DNA from: an uncultured Eubacteriales bacterium
GTDB taxonomy: Bacteria; Bacillota; Clostridia; Oscillospirales; UBA644
DNA: 64,000 nt
NCBI GenBank assembly: GCA_905207625.1
Contig: CAJLLT010000001.1
Span: forward strand, 81,023 to 145,022
Direction of reading: 5' to 3'
Under the pieces are notes generated by a model. That model was not told the origin of the DNA. It was given only the letters and a program-made list of their open reading frames with translations, and did no database searches. The translations under genes and the position numbers were made by a program. Below, piece after piece: positions 57,455 through 64,000 of this stretch (within the stretch, counting starts at the first letter, position 1; every line of letters starts with the position of its first letter).

Positions 57455-59812
57455 ATGACAGAAAGAGATCTTTTGATAAACGCACTCAAACACTACTGCG
57501 ACATGATCTGGGAATACGACAGGTCAAAAGACCTGATCACCGTTCACTACGACAAGATACTTCCATCGGCGGAGAAAAAAAAGTTTGCCGCAGGCGGAAT
57601 CAGAAAGCTTCTTGAAGAGAAATGTGATTTCAGACTGAATTCCGACAAATGGAAGGACAAAATAGACAGAAGCTATATACGGCAGTTTTTCCTGGGGGAC
57701 AAAGACCGTGAGGACTTCCATATCCGTTTCAGGATTCAGGGGGAAAAACTCAAATGGTACAACATAAGGCTGGAAAAACTGGACGATAACACTGTTCTCA
57801 TGTCCGGAAAAGACATATACGAAGAGATAAACAGCACATCCATACATAAGTCCGCAAAAAAGTCCTTTGACGATATAATCAACATAGACGTAAAGTCACG
57901 AACCTATGTCGTAAGCCACACGGACGATGCGGTGGAAATCCCGTTTGACGAATACGATTACGACACGATGATGAAGCTGTTTGTGGAAAAACATGTCACG
58001 AATGCGGATAAAGACAAGCTGACAGCGGAGCTTAAACTGGATCACGTCGTGCAGGAACTCAGGAATCAGGACGAGTACGATGTATACTTTTCCGTCCGTG
58101 AAGGAAACGGGATATCCTACAAAAAAGTGACTTTTTCCTACTATGATGACAGTAAGCAGCTTATAACCCTTGCCCGGCTCGATATAAGCGGTGTGGCAAG
58201 GCGATACGAAAAACAGCTGACGGAAATACAACGGGAAAGATACGAGGACAACCTTACAAAAGCCCATAACCGGAATTATTACGAGCTTGACGTGAAAAGC
58301 ACCGTACAAAGCGGCGGTGTCGCAATGATAGACGTTGACAATTTCAAGCTTTGCAACGATTCCTACGGTCATAAACTCGGAGATAAAATACTGATGACCC
58401 TTGCGGGAATAATCCGCGGTGCTGTAAGTAAAAAAGACATTCTCATCCGTTACGGCGGTGATGAGTTTCTTCTTATCATGCCGGAAGTGACGCGGGAGGA
58501 ATTTGAACTTACGCTCGGTAAAATACGGCAGAGGATCCGCGCGATAAGGCTTGAGGAATGCCGGGGGCTTACCCTTACCGTAAGCATCGGCGGAGTAATC
58601 TCGGAGGATGAGGTTACGGAACTTTCCGTATACAAAGCCGACAAGTTAATGTACAGGGCGAAGGAGAAAAAGGATTCAATTATCATATCGGATTCCGCCG
58701 ATGTACCGGAGGAAGATTTCTCCGACACTGAATACTGCGACGGAAAAGAGCCGGACCGCAGCAAACAGACTGTCCTGATAGCGGATGATTCCGAGCTGAA
58801 CCGCAGGATGCTTTCGGATATGCTTCAGCAGCAATTCCAGATCATTGAAGCACGCAACGGTGAGGAATGCATACGGATGCTGGAGCAGTACGGAACGGGA
58901 ATATCGCTGGTTCTTCTGGATGTAATCATGCCGGGAACGGACGGCTTCGGAGTTATATCGGAAATGAACAGGAACCGGCTTATAGAAACCGTCCCGGTGA
59001 TAATGATAACCGCAGACGATAACGAGCGCAACATCGGCAGAGCATACAAAATGGGAGCTTCGGACTATATAAGCCGTCCCTTTGATTCACAGATAGTATA
59101 CCGAAGGGTTTTGAATACTGTAAAGCTATATGCCAGACAGCAGCGGCTTGCGTTCATGCTCACAATGCAGACCCACGAAAAAGTCAGGAACAACCAGCTT
59201 ATTATGGCTGTTCTCAGCCATGTCGTGGGCTATAAGAACGGCGAAAGTGAGACACATATAAGACATATGAACAGGCTTACGGCAATGCTGCTTGAAAAGC
59301 TCCTGACGAAGACGGACAAATACAGTCTTTCCTGGCAGGACTGCACCCTTATAGAGACTGCATCCACATTGCATGATATCGGGAAAACCGGGATAAGCGA
59401 AACCATACTCAACAAACCCGGTAAGCTTACGCCGGAAGAATACGAGATAATGAAAACACATACCCTGATCGGTGAAAACATTCTCAGAGGTATCGAAGAA
59501 TACAGGGATGAACCTCTGATCAGGACTGCGGCATGTATATGCCGCTGGCACCATGAACGTTACGACGGAAAAGGATACCCAGACGGGCTGAAGGGTGAAG
59601 AGATCCCCATCGCCGCTCAGGTGGTATCCGTTGCGGATGTATACGACGCGCTGGTAAGCCCCCGGGTATACAAGGAAGCTTACAGCAAAGATAAAGCCCT
59701 GAAAATGATTCTCAACGGAGAATGCGGATGCTTCAATCCCATACTCATAGAGTGTCTGAGGGAAATCAACGACAGAATTTACAGTGAGATCTACGGAAAC
59801 CGTAGCAGGTGA
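57455..59812 (+). CDS. GGDEF - REC - HD-GYP c-di-GMP turnover protein
   Basis: A 785-residue soluble protein with opposite c-di-GMP activities. The N-terminal 250 residues resemble PAS-like sensor folds. The GGDEF cyclase domain (about 265-425) has an intact active site RYGGDEF near 333; the upstream inhibitory RxxD is SKKD here, so product inhibition may be lost. A receiver domain (about 438-555) has phosphoacceptor Asp at about 487 in LLDVIMPG. The HD-GYP phosphodiesterase (about 580-785) has LHDIGKTG and HHERYDGKGYPDGL. Start at the ATG at 57455 behind GGAG. It heads the signalling operon. Confidence 0.93.
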   Translation: MTERDLLINALKHYCDMIWEYDRSKDLITVHYDKILPSAEKKKFAAGGIRKLLEEKCDFRLNSDKWKDKIDRSYIRQFFLGDKDREDFHIRFRIQGEKLKWYNIRLEKLDDNTVLMSGKDIYEEINSTSIHKSAKKSFDDIINIDVKSRTYVVSHTDDAVEIPFDEYDYDTMMKLFVEKHVTNADKDKLTAELKLDHVVQELRNQDEYDVYFSVREGNGISYKKVTFSYYDDSKQLITLARLDISGVARRYEKQLTEIQRERYEDNLTKAHNRNYYELDVKSTVQSGGVAMIDVDNFKLCNDSYGHKLGDKILMTLAGIIRGAVSKKDILIRYGGDEFLLIMPEVTREEFELTLGKIRQRIRAIRLEECRGLTLTVSIGGVISEDEVTELSVYKADKLMYRAKEKKDSIIISDSADVPEEDFSDTEYCDGKEPDRSKQTVLIADDSELNRRMLSDMLQQQFQIIEARNGEECIRMLEQYGTGISLVLLDVIMPGTDGFGVISEMNRNRLIETVPVIMITADDNERNIGRAYKMGASDYISRPFDSQIVYRRVLNTVKLYARQQRLAFMLTMQTHEKVRNNQLIMAVLSHVVGYKNGESETHIRHMNRLTAMLLEKLLTKTDKYSLSWQDCTLIETASTLHDIGKTGISETILNKPGKLTPEEYEIMKTHTLIGENILRGIEEYRDEPLIRTAACICRWHHERYDGKGYPDGLKGEEIPIAAQVVSVADVYDALVSPRVYKEAYSKDKALKMILNGECGCFNPILIECLREINDRIYSEIYGNRSR

Positions 59813-59826
59813 AAGGACGGCAGACA

Positions 59827-60624
59827 ATGTCCGGGAACGGAAAAAGAATCGTATCTGTTTGCGTGGCGCTGATACTTTTATTGCTTTGCGGCTGCGGCAC
59901 CGTTCCGCCCACGGAGGAAGAAAATCTGCCGGAGCTTATCATAGGGAGCGATATTTATGCTCCCTACTTTTACATCGGAGATGACGGAACCTTCACGGGA
60001 ATAGATGTGGAGATAGCTACTGAAGCCTGCAGAAGACTCGGATACAAAGCGGTTTTCCGTCAGATACAGTGGCAGAATAAGGACGAATATCTTGAAAACG
60101 GTACCGTTGACTGTCTGTGGGGAAGCTTTTCAATGAACGGACGGGAGGATCTCTATGCCTGGGCAGGACCATATATGTACAGCCGGCAGATAGTTGTGGT
60201 CCATGCCGAAAGCGATATATTTACCCTTTCGGATCTCAACGGCAAAAGGATCTCAGTGCAAAGCGGATCAAAGCCCGAAGAATTGCTCCTGAATCATTTA
60301 ATCCCGGAAATCGGCTCGGTAAAAGCAGTCTACAGCTTTACGACCCTTGACCTGGTGTTTTCCGCACTGAGAAAAGGTTACGTTGACGCCTGTGCCGGAC
60401 ATGAAACGGCATATAAAAAATACATGGAAGACATGCCCGAGAATTACAGAATCCTGGAAGAAAGCCTGTTGAAGGCAAGACTCGGGGTTGCTTTTTACCT
60501 CCGGACAGGAGACGGAAAAGCGGCTGAATTTGCGCAGATACTTGAACAGATGAAGGATGACGGCAGCATTGCCCGGATAATTTCGGAATACGGGCTGGAT
60601 CCCGCCGATTACCTGACGGAGTGA
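59827..60624 (+). CDS. Extracellular solute-binding lipoprotein (SBP_bac_3)
   Basis: A periplasmic-binding-type lipoprotein with signal MSGNGKRIVSVCVALILLLLCGCG. The amino-acid-binding fold has SDIYAPYFYIGDDGTFTGID, VDCLWGSFSMNGRE and KRISVQSGSKPEELL. It stands between two signalling proteins, with no ABC transporter nearby. It is therefore probably a ligand receptor that presents an amino acid or similar molecule to the hybrid kinase, rather than a transport component. Confidence 0.88.
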   Translation: MSGNGKRIVSVCVALILLLLCGCGTVPPTEEENLPELIIGSDIYAPYFYIGDDGTFTGIDVEIATEACRRLGYKAVFRQIQWQNKDEYLENGTVDCLWGSFSMNGREDLYAWAGPYMYSRQIVVVHAESDIFTLSDLNGKRISVQSGSKPEELLLNHLIPEIGSVKAVYSFTTLDLVFSALRKGYVDACAGHETAYKKYMEDMPENYRILEESLLKARLGVAFYLRTGDGKAAEFAQILEQMKDDGSIARIISEYGLDPADYLTE

Positions 60625-60629
60625 CGAAG

Positions 60630-63158
60630 ATGAAGAAAAGAAACGGAACACTTCCCTCGGATTCGATTTTTCACCTGATGCTCCTGCTCATAGGCGTGGT
60701 AATAATCGGAGCATCCGCCGTAATAGGTGCCAAAATTAGCTTTGAAGGCGCAGAGAGCACACTTAACCGGACTCTGACATACATGAAAAAGCAATGCGCG
60801 GGATATGAGGCTCTCATGTCCCTGGATGAGGTCAAAAGTCTCGTAAGAATTTCGGAACAGGCGGAGGAGGTCAGAAACGATCTGCTGCTTGACCCTGAAA
60901 CCATGAATGAGGAATATCTGAGGTTTTACGCTAAAAATCAGAGGCTTGAGTGCGTAATGATCCTTGACGGGGAAGGCGAACCTGAACTCGGATACTGCTC
61001 CGAAACCCCTGTATGCGGAAACTGGAGTGACTTTTTTAAAAAACAGCAGATCAGAGACGTCCTGAATTATCCGGAGAAAATATACACCGAAAGAATCGAA
61101 AGCGAAGGTCAGACCTATGACATTGCCGTAACCTCCCGGCAGGACGCTCCCGGGGCCGTATTCTGCTCAAGGTTGCAGGACCGGGGTGTGCTTGACGCAT
61201 ATCAGTCCACGGTCAAAAGCCTTCTTGCCGGATATGAAATGGTTCTCAACGGCACTTTGTTCATCACCGACGGAAATAAGATCATAAACTCAAACTATGA
61301 CGGACCGGAAGGACAAAGATCCGGGCAGGCGGAGCTGCTTGACGAGATCGACCGCAGTGCCGGTGACGGAGAACTTATCAGATTAAAAACCGGATCGGAG
61401 GTATACTACGGAGGTAAATCCCAGTATCAGGGATATCACCTTTACATCGTATATCCCGCACTGAGCGTGTTCTCTCTCTGTCACAAAGTCATAATCGTCG
61501 TCTTCGCCATATACAGTGCGGTAATGGTACTTGTGGTGCTCCTGCACGAAAAGACAAGACGGACGCATCTCGCACTTCTCAACAGTCAGACGAAAACTGT
61601 CCGTGCAATAAGCCGTATATACATATCAAGCATTCTCGTTGACATCATGCAGAACAAGCTGGAATTCCTTTACTGCCCGGGTCTGCCCGATTCCCCGTAC
61701 GGTATTCCGGCGGATATTCTGTTCTGTGAGCATATGGCGAAACGGGTGGATCCCTCATACAGGAATGAATACGGGCATTTCACGGATATGCACACAGTCA
61801 GCCAACGCCTCAAAGGCAGGGAATATATAGAATTTGCATATCCGGGTACAGACGGCATATGGTACATGGATACAATCATTCCCCGGGATACCGATGAAAA
61901 GGTAAACGTAAAGACCATCGTTGTTGTAACCAAAAACATTGATGAACAGAAAAAGACAGAGCTGAACTACCGTAAAGAACTTGAGGAATCGGTCAGAAAA
62001 ATTTCCACCGCAAACGAAGCCAAAACGGAATTTCTCAGACGTATCAGCCACGACATAAGAACGCCCATCAATGTAATCCTCGGTATGACCGAGATGGGAA
62101 ACAGGCACTCTCAGGATCCAGAACAGCTCCGTTATTACAGACAAAAGACCCGTGAGGCGGCGGAGTTCCTGCTTGAATTCGTGAATGACATCCTGACACT
62201 GAACAGGCTTGACTCCGGCATTCAGCAGCAGCCCAGGAAATTTGACCTGGAATCGGAAACGAACGAGATAATATCTATGGTCCTGCCCCAGGCAGAACGT
62301 ATGGGCGTCAGGGTTCTGTCGCCGGAGTTCAGTTTAAAGCATACCGAGTTTATCGGGATTCCCCTCTACTACCGGCAAATACTTATGAATATCCTCAGCA
62401 ATGCGGTAAAGTACAACCGGAAAGACGGAACAGTAAGCATCTCTCTTGCGGAGACCGGAGCGTCAGCCGGAAAAACCGAGGTACATATCACCTGCGCCGA
62501 CACGGGTACAGGCATGAGCAAGGATTTCCAGAAAAAGATGTTTGAACCCTTCGCCAGGGAATCCGAAGAAAACGAAAACGTCTATGGCGGGATAGGCCTG
62601 GGACTCTCGGTCGTCCGGAAACTCGTGGATAAGATGGGCGGACAGATCAGGGTTGAAAGCGAAAAGGACAGGGGAACAAAATTCGATATCACCCTCCCGC
62701 TGGAATACTGCCAGCCGGAGGAAGAGTACCAGCCCTCCGACGAAAGACCGTCAATTGCGGGAATGAAGATACTGCTGGTGGAAGACAATAAACTCAATAT
62801 GGAAATTGCAGAGTCACTGCTTACCGACGACGGCGCAGAAGTCACGAAAGCGTTTTCGGGAGAAGAAGGACTGCGGCTCTTCTCCGGAAGTGAACCCGGA
62901 TATTTTGATCTTATACTCATGGATGTAATGATGCCGGGAACCGACGGACTGCAGGCCACAAGAGCCATACGAAGCATGAACAGGACCGATGCCGGAGAGG
63001 TTCCCATACTCGCAATAACCGCAGCCCTGTTTGAAGAGGATCTCAGAGAATGCCTGGAAGCGGGGATGAACGGATGGGTTCCGAAGCCCCTGGATACGGA
63101 AAAACTGGCTCGGGAGATATCAGATCAGGTAAAGAAAAGAAGGGACAGGAATAAATGA
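60630..63158 (+). CDS. Hybrid sensor histidine kinase
   Basis: An 842-residue membrane kinase. A first helix (about 14-34), a large extracytoplasmic sensor (about 35-282, probably Cache-like) and a second helix (about 283-305) are followed by a PAS-like segment. The kinase core comes next: FLRRISHDIRTPINV with His about 472, and NAVKYN and GGIGLGLSVV. A C-terminal receiver has Asp about 764 in LILMDVMMPG. The ATG at 60630 is eight bases after GGAG and just past the lipoprotein stop. The Hpt gene overlaps its end, so it is the input of a phosphorelay. Confidence 0.94.
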   Translation: MKKRNGTLPSDSIFHLMLLLIGVVIIGASAVIGAKISFEGAESTLNRTLTYMKKQCAGYEALMSLDEVKSLVRISEQAEEVRNDLLLDPETMNEEYLRFYAKNQRLECVMILDGEGEPELGYCSETPVCGNWSDFFKKQQIRDVLNYPEKIYTERIESEGQTYDIAVTSRQDAPGAVFCSRLQDRGVLDAYQSTVKSLLAGYEMVLNGTLFITDGNKIINSNYDGPEGQRSGQAELLDEIDRSAGDGELIRLKTGSEVYYGGKSQYQGYHLYIVYPALSVFSLCHKVIIVVFAIYSAVMVLVVLLHEKTRRTHLALLNSQTKTVRAISRIYISSILVDIMQNKLEFLYCPGLPDSPYGIPADILFCEHMAKRVDPSYRNEYGHFTDMHTVSQRLKGREYIEFAYPGTDGIWYMDTIIPRDTDEKVNVKTIVVVTKNIDEQKKTELNYRKELEESVRKISTANEAKTEFLRRISHDIRTPINVILGMTEMGNRHSQDPEQLRYYRQKTREAAEFLLEFVNDILTLNRLDSGIQQQPRKFDLESETNEIISMVLPQAERMGVRVLSPEFSLKHTEFIGIPLYYRQILMNILSNAVKYNRKDGTVSISLAETGASAGKTEVHITCADTGTGMSKDFQKKMFEPFARESEENENVYGGIGLGLSVVRKLVDKMGGQIRVESEKDRGTKFDITLPLEYCQPEEEYQPSDERPSIAGMKILLVEDNKLNMEIAESLLTDDGAEVTKAFSGEEGLRLFSGSEPGYFDLILMDVMMPGTDGLQATRAIRSMNRTDAGEVPILAITAALFEEDLRECLEAGMNGWVPKPLDTEKLAREISDQVKKRRDRNK

Positions 63159-63502
63159 CAGTCAGGGATCTGTACACGGAAACCTCCTCTGATTTCGACT
63201 CCGTACTGAAACGTCTCGGAAGCGAGGAATCGGTCAAAAAATTCGTCAGACTGTTTGCCGGAGACGAAAGTTTCACTCAGCTGAAGACCGCTCTTTCCGA
63301 AAATAATACGGCGGAGGCCTTCCGTGCGGCGCACACATTGAAAGGCATCAGTATAAACCTGGGATTTTCGGGCTTATACAAAGCCTCATCCGGGATTACC
63401 GAGAGCCTCAGGAACGGACAGACCGAGGACCTGGATAAAGAGTTCTCGGAGGTCTGCTGGGAATATGAAAAATTGATCAGCCGCATACCGGAGATAGACT
63501 GA
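63155..63502 (+). CDS. Hpt-domain phosphotransfer protein
   Basis: A 115-residue four-helix bundle protein with the phosphorylated His in AFRAAHTLKGISINLGFSGL. The ATGA overlap with the hybrid kinase links their synthesis. It would take phosphate from the kinase receiver domain and pass it to another receiver. The only other free receiver in the operon is that of the GGDEF/HD-GYP protein, which makes that protein the likely output. Confidence 0.9.
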   Translation: MTVRDLYTETSSDFDSVLKRLGSEESVKKFVRLFAGDESFTQLKTALSENNTAEAFRAAHTLKGISINLGFSGLYKASSGITESLRNGQTEDLDKEFSEVCWEYEKLISRIPEID

Positions 63503-63525
63503 ACTTAAAAGAAAACAATGAAATG

Positions 63526-63560
63526 ACCCCGTCGGTAAGATAAAACCGACGGGGTTTCTT
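63526..63560. terminator. Terminator of the signalling operon
   Basis: A perfect 11-bp stem ACCCCGTCGGT/ACCGACGGGGT (63526-63536 with 63545-63555) followed by TTCTTT. Confidence 0.88.
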
Positions 63561-63578
63561 TATCTGTTGTCCGGAAGA

Positions 63579-63914
63579 TCAGGCTTTGGCTCCGGAAAGT
63601 CCTGTCGAAGGAACGGACACAGCAGAGGCTTTGTCCGGGATCTGCTGAGCCTTGCGGTCATATCCGAGATTGATGAAGTAAACCACCAGATTAGCGGAAA
63701 CTATCACAAGATTCAGCACATATACCACCAGAACGTAATTGGCTGTACCGGAAATTATCTTTGCGATTATCCCGGCGGTATCCCCTGCCATTATAAGAAG
63801 GATAAACTGCCAGCTCATGTTCTTTGCGGTTCTGGCTTTGATATTCTTGTACACCGACATGGGCCAGGAAAAGCCAAAACATATAAGCATTACTGCCTCA
63901 AGAATTTCTGTCAT
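63579..63914 (-). CDS. Small PQ-loop/SemiSWEET-like membrane protein
   Basis: A 111-residue protein with three hydrophobic helices: LEAVMLICFGFSWPMSVYKN (containing the PQ-loop-like SWPMSVYKN), WQFILLIMAGDTAGIIAKI and VLVVYVLNLVIVSANLVVYF. A Pro/Ser/Ala tail follows. SemiSWEET proteins are about this size and transport sugars as dimers, but the motif match is partial and the function is uncertain. It has its own promoter at 63961-63989. Confidence 0.75.
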   Translation of the reverse strand: MTEILEAVMLICFGFSWPMSVYKNIKARTAKNMSWQFILLIMAGDTAGIIAKIISGTANYVLVVYVLNLVIVSANLVVYFINLGYDRKAQQIPDKASAVSVPSTGLSGAKA

Positions 63915-63960
63915 TACAAATCTCCCCTGTTCTTTTTAAAACATTTTTCTGAACACCTAT

Positions 63961-63989
63961 ATTATACTCTTGACAAACCATAAAGTCAA
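63961..63989 (-). promoter_or_regulatory. Promoter of the PQ-loop-like gene
   Basis: Minus-strand TTGACT (63984-63989), 17-bp spacer, TATAAT (63961-63966). Confidence 0.85.
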
Positions 63990-63998
63990 ATATATAAT
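63970..63998 (+). promoter_or_regulatory. Rightward promoter at the window edge
   Basis: TTGACA (63970-63975), 17-bp spacer, TATAAT (63993-63998). It overlaps the leftward promoter almost completely, so the two transcripts must compete for polymerase. Its gene is outside the window. Confidence 0.8.
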
Positions 63999-64000
63999 TA

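Overview
The window reads as one contiguous chromosome segment of a strictly anaerobic, low-to-mid GC Gram-positive bacterium of class Clostridia; I cannot name the genus from sequence alone. The evidence is an oxygen-sensitive class III ribonucleotide reductase with its activase, HPr, a PadR-HAAS pair, a tandem glycine riboswitch, choline-binding-type wall repeats, AGGAGG ribosome sites, and many TTGACA-17-TATAAT promoters. Both UAA/UGA and UAG serve as ordinary stops.

Layout, left to right. 1-2.6 kb: an acyltransferase-like protein and an acyl-CoA synthetase. 2.7-8.2 kb: a leftward redox and deoxynucleotide operon (EamA transporter, nrdG, nrdD fused to a redoxin, trxB, small membrane protein), with a strong promoter and two NrdR-box-like sites before nrdD. 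8.5-11.8 kb: a zinc-type ABC importer under a 19-bp dyad, then a zinc-ribbon membrane protein. 11.8-14.7 kb: pnuC with a HAD phosphatase, tspO, and a small XRE-ImmA pair with its own dyad operator. 14.8-20.2 kb: a surface lipoprotein diverging from VTC/DUF4956 polymer-type genes, followed by an OmpR-type two-component system. 20.3-24.7 kb: a Cys-rich conserved protein, a DnaJ/zinc-ribbon membrane pair, a HerA-like ATPase, and an ECF transporter S component behind a structured leader with an attenuator. 25-32 kb: flavodoxin plus a CMD gene broken by an amber codon, a frameshifted HAD gene, PadR-HAAS, the glycine-riboswitch-controlled AgcS transporter, and a flavin reductase-like protein.

32.1-37.5 kb is a single 1,807-residue surface protein with choline-binding-type repeats and five exact 58-residue Cys/His-rich repeats. 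38-47.4 kb is an accessory stretch: small hydrolases, MerR and TetR regulators with clear operators, decayed gene fragments, a tRNA-like sequence, and a stem-loop array next to a NUDIX gene. It ends at a tRNA-fMet/tRNA-Leu operon. 47.8-56 kb returns to housekeeping genes: an HTH-L-serine dehydratase fusion, metY, uvrC, HPr, lepA and hemW.

57.4-63.5 kb is a signalling operon: a GGDEF-REC-HD-GYP protein, a solute-binding lipoprotein, a hybrid histidine kinase and an Hpt protein. Together these have all the parts of a ligand-sensing phosphorelay feeding c-di-GMP turnover. The window ends with a PQ-loop-like membrane protein and two overlapping divergent promoters.

The strongest candidates for undescribed biology are the ECF leader (24.0-24.2 kb), the tRNA-like plus stem-loop array (46.3-46.75 kb), the VTC/DUF4956/lipoprotein cluster with its direct-repeat promoter, and the NrdD-redoxin fusion with its promoter architecture.
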